In this document: in pieces, positions 24,501 through 36,929 of the stretch
How positions within the stretch are numbered: the first letter of the stretch is position 1
Layout: every line of letters begins with the position of its first letter
Origin: Strobilurus pachycystidiatus
Lineage: Eukaryota > Basidiomycota > Agaricomycetes > Agaricales > Physalacriaceae
Direction of reading: 5' to 3'
DNA length: 64,000 nucleotides
Assembly: GCA_019915135.1 (NCBI GenBank)
Contig: JAHLMK010000008.1
Location: forward strand, 496,001-560,000
Translations under genes and position numbers: made by a program
The notes under the pieces: model-generated
What the model was told of the DNA's origin: nothing
The model's input: only the letters and a program-made list of their open reading frames with translations
Database searches by the model: none

Positions 24501-25157
24501 ATTTCGGATGGGTTATAGAGTGCGGTGCAGATGGCTAAGAGAAGGCCCACCTTGACGGACGTGGCAGCATACTCGAAGAATGGGAAGAGTCCGGATGACC
24601 ACAAGGCTAGGTCGCGTTTCAAGCCTTCGGGCTGGGAGATGATTGCTGAGCGCGGTAAGGCGGATACGGACAGCATTGCGGACTCACGCCGAGGACCGGG
24701 AGAATGTGCGCATAGACGTCCAGAGCTCGTTGATGGACACCGGTCGGGAGGGCGGGATTCAGACATTGTGACAGACGTTTGGCAACAATCAATTTTCGCG
24801 GAATTTCCTTGAATTGCATGTACGACTGGAACGTCTGCAATCCAATGCTGATTAACGCCCGTGTAGGCCATCTGAGGCGGCAACGACGCACCTTCAGCAA
24901 CTGCTTTAGAAACGCAATGCAATCCGCCCATTCGTGTACGTTGTCAAACGAGTTGAGGCACTTTTCGACCTGCTGCGTGTACTTCTTGTACTTTGGGTCG
25001 GCCGCGTAGGCTTGTTGAGCGGCAGCTGATAGCACACTGAGTATCCCTGTATATAGCAGCCAGAGCACGGGAGCGCACCACGTTCACTCGTTCTGTCCGA
25101 TACCGACGCCGCGCCCTTGGCGGCACCATCGACGCCATGTGACAGCTTTGACGCCAT
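18514..25157 (-). CDS. DOP1: Dop1/Dopey family protein
   Basis: Large helical-repeat protein that works with Mon2 and flippase Neo1 at endosome/Golgi membranes. The spliced N-terminus is MASKLSHGVDGAAKG...SDRT joined across an intron (GTGAACG...ATCAG) to AAQQAYAADPKYKKYTQQ, then VEKCLNSFDNVHEWADCIAF, the hallmark of the Dopey N-terminal domain. HALDVYAHILPVLG, LGLMIRAFAAALEDDNLLVR and LTTPSGRGTSLNLLSRRLPR are further family blocks. The C-terminus WIFITDTVDAIYRPNNWTPA and SNVSIASYESVYASGGNVDW then EAIEKGIMDDLF matches known Dopey ends. Start chosen at 25157 because no other ATG precedes the conserved domain. At 6.6 kb with many short introns, it encodes roughly the 1,600-1,800 residues expected. 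No breaks noted. Confidence 0.9.
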
Positions 25158-26078
25158 GGAGGATGCGCGGACACGCTGCCAGCGTTAGATCCAGGTGAGG
25201 TGGATGAGATGGAATTGGTGAAAGCTGAATGAGCCGCAGTCACACGTAGCAATCGTGACTGACTTTCGAGCGGCGGCGCTTCTTGCTAAATTTGGGGAAG
25301 CCGCCTCAACTAGCGGCGCGATGACTTTCAGTAACGCCTAGATACGCTTGTCATAATACACTATCGATACAGACACTACACAGATGCTAGACCATTAGTA
25401 AATCTGCAGGCACAACCTCGGAGCTCCTCGGTTTAAGTCTTCAGTCATCAGCCCTACTAAACCGCGGCTCTTTTCGATTGAAACACCTGGAAATATGGCA
25501 GAGTTGATCTATATGAAGAGAATGAGAAGATTTACCGGTTCCAAGATGGTTCAGACCATGATGGCAATGTTACCTGATCAAGACTGATATGGTATCCGAT
25601 ACTTGGTAGCAGCACCATGGTCATATGCTGATACATGAAAGTGATGTGTGAGCATCTTCGGTCAACGAGGTAGGCAAACAAGAGGCTTTGCTGGTAAAGA
25701 AGCTACACAACATGAACATCGAAACATTTCGGAAAGGAGCTTTCCGGTAAGCGGTCGAAGGGGCCGTCTGCGCCACCGTTGACACAATGAGTGGTCTTGG
25801 CTCTTAGCTAATTTCCGCGGAAAAGACGGTCAAGTGGTTGCGTTCATGGTCTTGATTGTTCGCGGTCAAGAAGCAATACTGCCACTCACCTGAGAGTTGC
25901 GCAAGCCTGACGCATTCGGAGCTGTGCTATACGAGCAAAAGCAAAGAATTTGTTGACATCCGAAGTTCACTGGACTTTGGCGTCTTGTTGGGCACTCTCC
26001 GGCGGCCTCCCGAACCTACACATTAACCAGGAATATATACAATAGATATACAGTGAAGCAGATCAAACATACAATAAC
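25158..26078. other. Intergenic between DOP1 start and the INO80-like gene 3' end
   Basis: About 900 bases with no convincing coding frame, RNA or repeat. It presumably holds the DOP1 promoter. Confidence 0.45.
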
Positions 26079-27315
26079 TCAACCTAGCATATCCGAATCA
26101 CCCGCCTCTGAGGATGGGCCAAGGGTACTCGTTCTCAGCTTGGTTAGGTTGCGAACAACAGGCGGGCCATCTCCAGCAACAGATTCCGACCGCGACGAAC
26201 CAGCAAGCGACTTGCCCGGCTTGCCCTTGGTCTTCCCAAGGAGGGCAGGGAGTCGAGGTATAGCCAATTGCGCTTCAGCGAGGGCGACTTTGGACCCAGC
26301 ATACTCTGAATGCTTCTCGCCGACCCATGAGCGCGTAAACCAGCGACCGCCTGCAATGCCCCGAATCTCTCGATTTGCTACCCGCCACTTGCGCACCTTC
26401 TTGCCGCTGCGATCGAGAGGTATCGTCGGCGCGTGGCCCGACGCGACCTTGGGAGCAGGCTGCACGGGAAATGGTTTCGTGGGAAGGGCATACACCGGAA
26501 TAGGCACGGTCTCCAGATTGATATCATCCAGTGGCGGTTCTTCTGGAGGCTGTTCTGGCTCCGGACTAGCCATTGTCACGGGTGATGAAGCGGCTGTGCC
26601 AGTAAATGCTGCAGCCATGAGACGCTAGTTTAGAGGAGACAAAATTATGTATACAAACCTTCACTAACGGCGCCAGAATCTTCAGCAGCTAGTTGCGAGA
26701 CGACTGTCTTGGTTCTAATACACAATGCCGGCATGAGCAATGCTATGTATGAGAATGGAAAGAACTCACTTTGTGACTCGTGGCTTGACCGTCCTGGGCG
26801 CAGTGATTGACTTGGCTGGTTTTTCCACCTTCTTCTTCTTTGCAGGCGGGGGAGCACTGACAGACTCGGAGGGAGCCACCGTGAGTGATATATGGTTTGG
26901 GTCGAATGCGGGTACCTCCTCTGTATAACAACGCGTGAATATGAGCTGTTGGCTATAGAAGCAGCAGCGTACCCTCTTTGGGCTCCGTCTTTTTCGATTT
27001 GCGCTTGACGGGTGACTTCTTCTTGGGAGAAAGCGTAGGCGCAGTTTCTGCCGGAGCCGACGCACTGGCGGCCATGTGGTCGTCGTCGTCAATGAGCTGG
27101 TCCTCCTGGTCGTCTTCCTCGTCTCCTTCATCGTCCGACCGCGAGCGCTTCGCGGGCACCGAGGATGCAGGCGAGGGCGCTTTGGATTTCGTGCCGGAAA
27201 CGAGGAGCTTTACACGTAGCTTGTTGTTGCTGGCAATGGGCGACGAGGCGGGCGGCGTTGCCTCCTCGCGGAGAGTAGAGATTTGAGGAGCGTCCATGTC
27301 GGCGTCGGCGTCCAT
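26079..27315 (-). CDS. Nuclear low-complexity protein, possibly INO80 subunit Ies4-like
   Basis: Starts MDADADMDAPQISTL. The sequence then has KLRVKLLVSGTKSKAP, an acidic DDEGDEEDDQEDQLIDDDD block, a Lys-rich nuclear-localisation-like stretch SPKKKSPVKRKSKKTEPKE, then PAFDPNHISLTVAPSESV and KKKKVEKPAKS. The last exon has PIPVYALPTKPFPVQPAPK and VRKWRVANREIRGIAGGRWF then TRSWVGEKHSEYA, an aromatic/basic module that looks conserved. My tentative match is the fungal Ies4 subunit of the INO80 chromatin remodeller, from the KLxVKL opening and the W/F-rich C-terminal module; the low complexity makes this weak. It starts 128 bases from the divergent alpha-galactosidase. At least four exons are needed. 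Gene reality is good, function uncertain. Confidence 0.65.
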
Positions 27316-27443
27316 GGCAGAAAGAAGTAGGTGATCGTCGTCGTCGAAGGCGAAGGCGAGTTTCTCGTTTGCCTAATTGGGCGTGCTAGAAGGTGACGTA
27401 CAGGACCCTGATTCTACCCCATCATCCTTGCCCTCAACCTTCA
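27316..27443. promoter_or_regulatory. Short divergent promoter (INO80-like / alpha-galactosidase)
   Basis: Only 128 bases lie between the two divergent start codons, so the promoter is likely shared. No TATA box is evident. Confidence 0.45.
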
Positions 27444-29928
27444 TGGGTCAGTTTCTTGTGTTCTGCGCCCGATGTTGGCCAGCTAAGGCAATATAATAGC
27501 ACCATCCAACTCCAACTCAGAGACTTCCGCTCTTCTTGGCAGCAGGCCGTCCTCTGCTGCTAGCTCAGGGCGCAAGTTGACCGCCAAACGTCGGCCAAGC
27601 ATTGTGTTCGGCGCCGGCGCCGTTCTGGTCATTCTGGTCGTCGCTTTTCTTGTATTCTACACGCGACCCGAATACAAGAGAAGTACGCCAGACTTTACAG
27701 CTGTAGGCCGATTACCATGTACGTAAATTCCCCACAGTTCGAACCAAACACTCATTAATGTACAGTTATGGGCTATAATAGTACGTCTCAGAGGCGCTAA
27801 TTCGGAAAAGCGTAACATTTTCTCTAGCGTGGAATGCTTACTGGTGTAACATCAACGAAACACTCATACTCGATACCTCTAAACTCCTGGTATCGCTTGG
27901 ACTTGCTGTCAGTTTCGGGGGGATACGCTTTTTCATCAACTAATTGGCTGTTCAGGACCTAGGATATACGTACATGAACATTGACGATTGCTACTCAGAG
28001 AAGAAGCGGAATGAAAATGGCGACATCATCGCCAGTATGGTTCTTCTCTAATCCCTCGACCCGTACTGACCACAACAAAAGACAAGGAACGCTTTCCATC
28101 CGGTATGCGTCCTCTTACCGACAAAATTCACTCTATGGGCCTGTCAGTTATAGTATCATCTGCTCCACAATTTTTTGACGTCGTTTCACTTCAAAGCAAA
28201 GCGGGAATCGTACGTAGCGAGTTGAGCTCCTGACAGTTGACACGTCTAACCCTCGATGTAGTATGGTGACTCTGGATGGTACACATGCCAGTATTACCCC
28301 GGCTCTTTCCAGAACGAGGAGAGGTCAGACTTTGATCCTCAGGTTTGCTGGACTTCCTACTAACACGTACCCGGTCAGAGATGCCAAACTGTTCCGCGAC
28401 GACTGGGGCTTTGACCTCCTCAAGTATGTGCTGCTGTGATTCTTGAGCTGTATTTGCGACGCGACATCGACTAGATACGACAACTGTGCCGTCCCGTTCG
28501 ATGATCAAATTCGAGAAGGCCAGATCGGCAGTAGGCTTCCTTCTACGTACCACGATTCGTCGTCCACTTATCTTGAATAGAATTTGCCAGAATGTCGAAG
28601 GCCATCAGGGATCTTGCCGTGTCAACCAACAAGGCACCCATGCTTTTTTCCCTCTGTCAGTGGGGTAGAGTCAGTGATCTCTATGAACTTTGCCGACCGT
28701 AATAACATAGCTTGCGTTATAGCTAGAGCCATGGCTGTGGGCTAGGGAGCTTGGCCAGTCCTGGAGGGTGTGTATATGTCGCTATTCCATGCGTGTTCGG
28801 TAACTTATGACCTCAAACTAGACTACAGATGACATCGGTAGGAATCATCTCCATTCTATCTTCACCCTTATCGACGGTCTCAGGCGCCAATTGGCCATCA
28901 ATTTCTAACATCATCAACCAGTAAGCATCTTCACCGTACACGGAGACCATAAATTTTGGCTTACATACCGTCAGGAACTCGTTCTACGCTTGGGCTTCTG
29001 ACTTTTATGGTCACAACGACCTCGACATTGTAAGTCATCTCGTTTGGCCTGGTGATTATCGATTACCACTCAGCTGACCGTGATGAAAGCTTGAAGTGTA
29101 AGGGGTTCTCTCGTTGAGAAAATTCCCTGTCTCATCCATGCTCTTAGAGGGAACGGGGATTTGACCTACGAAGAATCTAAAACCCACTTCACCGTGTGGG
29201 CATTCATGAAATCTCCACTTCTCATTGTATGTTCTCCGACTTCCTCTCGATCTTCGACTGACTGACACTCTACAGGGCACGGATGTAAGTTCCTTGTATG
29301 ATACGTTTCGCGGCCCGTCCTGACCATGTCGGATCAGCTCGCCTCTATCACCGACGAGACTCTCAGTATCTTCAAGAACAAGGAAATCATCGCGATAAAC
29401 CAGGACCCAGTCGTTGGCAAAGGCGTCACACCTTTCAGATGGGGAATCAATGTACGCACACGCTCTTTGTGTTCGTTCTAGATCATTCAAAGCCTCTTCA
29501 GCCTAATTGGTCTTACAACTCCACCCACCCTGCCCAGTACTGGAGCGGCAACAGTCAAAACGGAACCCTGTTCATGCTGATAAACACACTCGACGAACCT
29601 AAGGATATGTTTTTCAGCTTCACGGAGTCTCCGTGGATTCGGTCCGGGAGGTTGTATGCTGTTCGGGTGCGCTTCGCCATTCAAATCAGTGAAGAGCATA
29701 TGAATTGACGTTCTGCAGGACTTGTGGACTCATACGGACAATGGAACATATACTCGCAATTTCACAGCGCGCGATGTACCCGCACATGGGGTCGTAGCGC
29801 TGTTGCTTCAGGATGCTGGGGATGAGCCGGAAAGTATGTCACCGAGATGTGCTGCATATGAGCCGTGGTCGGATAACTGGTGTATCGACCGGAACGGGAC
29901 GCACGTTCCCTGGGAGCGTGGCGTGTAG
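27444..29928 (+). CDS. GH27 alpha-galactosidase with N-terminal membrane anchor
   Basis: Hydrolyses terminal alpha-galactosyl residues. The protein opens MAPSNSNSETSALLG (ATG in a 4-base first exon, intron 27448-27499), then a basic patch and a single hydrophobic segment VFGAGAVLVILVVAFLVFYT. It is therefore predicted as a type II membrane protein rather than a secreted enzyme. GH27 blocks in order: FMGYNTWNAYWC, YTYMNIDDCYSEKKR, GLKAGIYGDSGWYTCQYYPG, LLKYDNCAVPFDDQ with the nucleophile Asp, APMLFSLCQWEPWLWA, SFYAWASDFYGHNDLDI with the acid/base Asp region, EVGNGDLTYEESKTHF, MKSPLLIGTDLASI and IIAINQDPVVGKGV. The C-terminal beta-domain ends WERGV-stop. Four microexons are required: 27766-27780, 28197-28209, 29090-29097 and 29276-29284. 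QWE lacks the Gly usual after QW. Family assignment is secure. Confidence 0.92.
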
Positions 29929-31349
29929 TAGAAGAACTCAAAGATCATAACTTCGAAGATGTTGTAACAATATTGTACCTTCAGCCGGCCTTCACCGACG
30001 GCTCTGAGCCCCTTACAACAACAATGTTCTAGTAAAGCACTGCTGTACAAACCACCACGTAACCCGACTCTCCTTCTCCGCCGAACTGCTCAAGGCACGC
30101 TTCTCAAATGTAATCTGAAGTTCGGGGCCGCACCAGCAACGACTTGTTCTTATGTATCCAGAATCTGCTTCAGCCTTCCTGAGGCTTCGCCCTATGGTGC
30201 CCGGCGAAAGCCGCTGGCCACGTGGTAGCACGTGGCGATGACTACTTAAGTTTTCTTTCGGGGCTGCTGGTCTTTTCTTCAGTGCACTCAAGTCAAATTG
30301 CAGCTGACCACGTTTCCTCCGGTCGGTTTGTGCCAAAGCAGTGCGCAAAGAAACTTCGGATGTCTTAGTGCTCTGAATTCTATTCGCGCTTTCCTTTCTA
30401 CTAGTGTGAGGATCAGCAGGGCCGGCAGTTCGTACAATTCTCCTCGTAGTCCTTCGCGCAATGAAACTTAATGTTATTCTACCCGTTTTGTGGCTGCATC
30501 TCCTGATTTTGAGTGGCCGTGAGCGGCTCGTGTGGCGCGCCCGCTCGACGTGACGAGGTTCATTTTAGCTTTTAACGAACGACTCTTTGACAGGCCGCAA
30601 TCTGAAGGGGACATTCCAGTTCCCCTCTCGTCTTGCCGTTGCTCAAGATCTGGGACCGATCCATTCGAGCCCAATCTATTTGCACTACTGGAGGCAGACT
30701 ATTCGGAGCATCCCTTCCTAGGCACTAGTGTGTGTGGGCTGGAGACTTAGTAGAGGGAGATTCCGAAGGTGAGTTAACCTTCTCCCAGTATGTATTTACG
30801 TCGCTGTTGACTTTGACCATCTTCCATTCAAAGGTTGTACAATTTTTTACCCTTGTGCTCTCCAATACCTCTTCTTGCCGTCTGTCATCGGCCATCCTCC
30901 AGCGAGAATCCAGCACTAGCCCGCAGAGTGCCTCATACGCGTCGGACAACGTCAATCCGCTGTCATATGGTTCGCTTCCGTCCTACCCGCCAGTCCGACC
31001 TCTAACCGATGCTTCAAACTCCAAGATAGACGAACCGTCGCTTCACTGTCAGAACAGAAAACCTATATAAACCTAGCGAGCGCTCTAGCAGCTTGGCCCA
31101 TTCCTCGAGTCACCCAACCTCCTAAACACCCTTCATGACGTCCAGGAGACACGGTAAAGACGCGCAGCCTCCTTGTGGTATAGCCTGTACCAGTACTCAT
31201 GATCTCTAGAATTTGAGATATCAGATGGACATGTTCTCATGTCATCAGAAGGAAACCCCCGTGATACCACACGGCTAACATCATCCATTCCATCCGGACT
31301 CTCGTTCAGAAGACGAACTTCCAAGTCGATTTGGGCGCTCACATCCAAC
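29929..31349. other. Intergenic, about 1.4 kb, upstream of the arylesterase
   Basis: Several frames of 60-110 codons exist, but none shows a family match, a domain or a plausible exon chain. TATATAA at 31064-31070 is a possible core promoter element for the arylesterase, about 280 bases before its ATG. Confidence 0.4.
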
Positions 31350-32845
31350 ATGCCAGGCAGCTTCCTCGTCGTGTCCGTGTTATGTGCCACGGCGTTGGCC
31401 GTCCTCCTACAACAGATGTATCCCATCGTCGAGAGCTGGGGGCTCTTTCGGACTGTCGAGACAAAGGATCGCCCAAGTGATTGTACGACGTTACCGGAGG
31501 TTACTGGGTGTGAAAGTAGGTCAATCTTGACTCGCATTATCGCACTAAAGCTTATTGACGAGATTAGAGCTGGTCCTCCATCGCGAAACAGGACTTCTGT
31601 ACATGGCCTGCGCAACAATGGATCAACGGCTACGCTGGACAAACCCGTCCAAAAACTTCTCGATCCCGGTGGAAGGCTCTAACTATCTGGCGGTTTACGA
31701 CTCGGTGGAGACAAAGGCCGTTCAGCACATCACTTTGGAAAAGTTTGACACGTCCCGCACAATCGCGTACCACGGAATGGATGTTGTCCCTTCGGAGCAC
31801 AACAACCGCGAGGTCTTCATCTATCTCGTTCACCATCGTTTACCATTGAACCGGGATGTTGGGACCTTCGGATATGATTCTTGTATAGAGATATTCAAGT
31901 CTATTGTTGGGAGCGGCGTCGCCACCCACCTACAGACAGTCGAAAGCCCCGTCCTAGTAACACCTAATGACGTTGTGGGCTCGTCCGATGGGGCAAGCTT
32001 TTACTTTACCAACGACGGGAAGAAACTCTCGAAGGGAGGCTCACTTGTGGGTGCGCTTGCTTGACCGTATGATAGGGTACTGATATCGATCGCCACAGCT
32101 CGAGAATACCGTGCAGATGCTTTGGCCGTCCGCAAATGTTGGATATTGTCACGTCGAGCATGGATGTAAGGTCGCCATCGGAGCTCTGTTGTATCCCAAT
32201 GGGATCGCACAGGCGCCGAACGGCACTATCTACGTAGCGAGCGCTCTTTCGGGTGGCGTCAAAGTCATGGAAAGGCGAGCAGACAACTCACTCTCCGTTA
32301 TTGACACCATACCAACCGGTAAGGATTCGATCCACTCTCTCATGGCCTTCCGTAACGTTCGGCTCTCCAGACACCCCCAACGACAATTTAGCCGTGGACG
32401 AAGATGGACTTGTTTGGGCTGCTGGTCCGTATAACATATAAGTACTACCTTGGTAGTCTAATCAACTCTCCATATTCGCAGGTCTCCCTAGATCGCTGGA
32501 CGTTCTACAAAGCCTGAAGGACATGTCACATCCATGTCCGCATATTACCTGGAAGTTAAGTATCAGTGAGGCTTCTCATGGCAAGAAATATAGAGCGGAC
32601 AACGTAAGTATGATTGTCCAGATCATTTGTTCTGGCCTCAACGACCACCAGGTGTTACAAGACGATGGCCGGCTGTTATCATTTATCACAAGTGTAGTCT
32701 ACGACAGTCGTCGGGGACGATTGTTCTTACATGGTAAACGGTTGTTCCTCTTGTCAACTTCGACTGCTTACTCTTGCGCGCGTCCTCTACAGGGATCGGA
32801 TCGCATTGGCTTACTGTTTGTGAATTACCGAAGAGAGTAGAATGA
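31350..32845 (+). CDS. Serum paraoxonase/arylesterase-like protein
   Basis: Six-bladed beta-propeller esterase/lactonase family common in Agaricomycetes. Opens MPGSFLVVSVLCATALAVLL, a signal peptide or signal anchor. A GTAGGT...GATTAG intron then joins LPEVTGCE to KLVLHRETGLLYMACAT. Family blocks follow: YLAVYDSVETKAVQHITLE, TIAYHGMDVVPSEHNNREVF, LVTPNDVVGSSDGASFYFTN, VGYCHVEHGCKVAIG, YPNGIAQAPNGTIYVASALS and PNDNLAVDEDGLVWAAG. The calcium-site Asn/Asp of the propeller are carried by the PNDVVG and PNGIA motifs. The gene ends with HG joined to GIGSHWLTVCELPKRVE-stop at 32845, the typical family C-terminus; a longer alternative frame is not used. Six or so introns are implied. Substrate unknown. 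Confidence 0.88.
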
Positions 32846-33631
32846 GCCTGAGACACTATTGTGTCTACCGTTTACGAGCAAAAATCAACAATTGGACAAT
32901 GTCATACCCCGAGAGCATTCATCTTTGAGTCGAAGTCCAATTACTGACTCCAGCGCGAGAGAATCTACGACCATGCTTGCCTCCAGCATCCACAAACTCT
33001 CTCAGTCCTCGGTGTACTGGCGCTCTCAATGTGGAGGCGGCGACCCAGGCCAAGATTGAAAGGACACAGTCGGTTAGATTTCAACTTTAACCTGGACTGT
33101 TTTGGAGGCCGGGATGGAGGGAGATGCGAAATTACGAGGTTGATGAGAAAACTCAATGCCACTCCGCCGCACTCAGAATTCGGTAGTGCCCGTGAGGCTA
33201 GACAGCCCGGGCGTGGTATTATTCATGCATCGAAGACACTTACTACGATGGTGTCAATGTCAATTTCTCACCCATTTCCAAGTCCACTTATGTATCACTA
33301 CGAAGTGCATGCCACGGTATACTTCCGGACATGGGAACGGAAGGATGACATCGGCGCAATGATTTGCGAAGTAGGGGTACAGTACGTCAAATCGCACGGG
33401 TATCTGAAGTTGACAGTGGCGGAAGAAGGCCAAGGTACACTTTAAGACAGTTGTGAGAGGCGGTTGTCAGAAATGCGCTTTTAAAGGGCGAACGGAAGCG
33501 AATCCTAGGTCGCTAGAAGATCCACTACTCGCACTAGTGTTGTGTCCATAGTCACAAAGAAGCAGAATCGCAACAGTCGATATGGTACAGCCATGAAGCA
33601 GAGTGAATACCTACTTTCTAAGTGTAGTACT
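32846..33631. other. Convergent intergenic (arylesterase / MCR1)
   Basis: No recognisable gene. A 138-codon plus-strand frame at 33029-33445 lacks any family match and is not supported. Confidence 0.4.
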
Positions 33632-34858
33632 CTAGAATTTGAAGACCTAACGAATAATGAGCGTCCGTACCACCAACGAGAGGTAGCACACACCTGGTCT
33701 TCGGTGTAGCCGAGCTCCTTCAGAACACCGCCCAGCTCGCCCTGCTTCATGCCTGCTTTCTTTCCAGCAATGGCAGCGACCTGAGGCGGGGGTCCGCAGA
33801 CAAAGATCTTGACCTTCTCACCGAGTGTTGCGGGAGCAACGTGCTGCTGGAGAACGTCCTTGCTGATGTATCCAGTGGGACCTGTCCATCCCGAAGGAGG
33901 CTTGTCGAGGAGGTAAACAGGGTTGAAGGTGTCCGGGTGAGCCTTCTTGAGGGCGTCGAACTGTTCCCGCAGGAGAATGTCAGCCTCGGTCATGTTGGAG
34001 AAGAGGAGCGTAAATTTGGTCTTGTTGGCGGGGTTGGCAAGAGCATGGGTGAGGACCTGGTAGAGGGGAGTACTGGACGACATCAATTAGCGCTAGTGAA
34101 AACAGAGCCTGGGTCACTTGCATTCCGCTGCCGCCGCCGATGAGAGCAACCTCGTCGAACTGGTTGTGCTCGTATTTCCATTTGACGATGGGACCCTTGA
34201 ACGAGAGCGAGTCGCCCTCCTGTATGTGGTGATGAGTAAGAATGGCGTTATGCATGGAACAAGTCGCGTACTTTGAGCGAGTGGATGTGCTTGGACGCGT
34301 TGCCGTTGTCGTACTTTTTGACGAGGAGGGTAAGGACGCCCTTCTCGTCCGGCTGGGAGATGGGCGTGTATGGGCGGATGATGGGCTTGCCCTTGGCGTC
34401 CTTGAGCGCCTCCGGGTCCGACGACTTGACGACGAGGCAGGAGGCGACTGGCATCAGCGAGGCATCGTTGTTGGGCAGCTCGAAGACGAAGCTGGTGGTA
34501 GATTAGGCCGGGTTCGAGTGGAATACGAGAGCAACGTGCGTAGAAGTGTTGTGGTTGTAGGGAATGACCTTTTTCAGCTTGAAGTCGACAAAGTTGTCGG
34601 GGTCGAGGGGGCTCTTCTCCTGCTTCTTCTCAGGCGCGGCTGTGCGGTCGAGGTAGATGTACGCGGACAGGCCGACGATGCCTGCGCCGAGAAAGTAGAA
34701 GGGTGCATTGGACGGTTTGTCAGCACCGGGCGCGGCCTTTGCGTAGCGTCTGGCGAGGGTGCTGCGTGTCTGCGGCTTGCGTTAGTGGGAGAGTGCGGCC
34801 AGATGCGCGCGACACGCACAAAGAGACGGGTGGACGCGGCGGCTCTGAGGAAGGACAT
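33632..34858 (-). CDS. MCR1: NADH-cytochrome b5 reductase, mitochondrial type
   Basis: Flavoprotein transferring electrons from NADH to cytochrome b5 (and supporting ergosterol synthesis and ascorbyl radical reduction) at the outer membrane or intermembrane space of mitochondria. N-terminus MSFLRAAASTRLFV reads as a basic mitochondrial presequence, followed by a transmembrane segment APFYFLGAGIVGLSAYIYL. FAD domain: NHNTSTLVFELP, then IIRPYTPISQPDEKG (RxYTxxS) and GDSLSFKGPIVKWKY. NAD domain: VALIGGGSGMTPLYQVL and KIFVCGPPPQV. A last intron (GTGTGT...CGTTAG) joins LGYTEDQ to VFKF-stop at 33632, the conserved C-terminus. It is head-to-head with the HOG1-type kinase, 291 bases between starts. 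Confidence 0.93.
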
Positions 34859-34916
34859 GGCGGTCGTAGTCGGGATAGTGTTTTACCAAATATTTTACCA
34901 TATCACGCCCACGACT

Positions 34917-34923
34917 ACGTCAT
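34917..34923. promoter_or_regulatory. CRE-like site in the divergent MCR1/HOG1 promoter
   Basis: TACGTCA lies in the 291-base space (34859-35149) between divergent MCR1 and HOG1 starts. ATF/CREB factors such as Atf1, a known target of the HOG-type kinase in fungi, bind this word. A role here is inference from one 7-base match. Confidence 0.35.
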
Positions 34924-35149
34924 CGTGGCGAGGGGGGCCATTTCGCAGCGAAAAAGCGCGGAAAGGGGGTGGATGGCGCCATGAACGGAGAGCGTGCATC
35001 TGGCAGATCTTCCAGGCCCAAATGCGCTCGAATGCGCTGCAAGAGGCACGCCGAAGCAGAGGATAAGAGAGTGGAGCGCTCGATCATGCGGTAATCACGG
35101 TTCGTGCCGTGCGTGCTCTGTGACTGGTCCATCTTTGCTCTTGACCACC

Positions 35150-36929
<1,780 letters not shown>

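Noticed and set aside
26053..26628. Open frame of 191 codons on the plus strand
   Set aside because: Mirror of the last exon of the INO80-like gene; no conserved motif.
30532..31070. Two plus-strand frames of 72 and 112 codons upstream of the arylesterase
   Set aside because: No conserved blocks and no convincing splice join between them; treated as intergenic.
34242..35066. Open frame of 274 codons on the plus strand
   Set aside because: Antisense to the well-conserved MCR1 exons and running through its promoter; compositional shadow.
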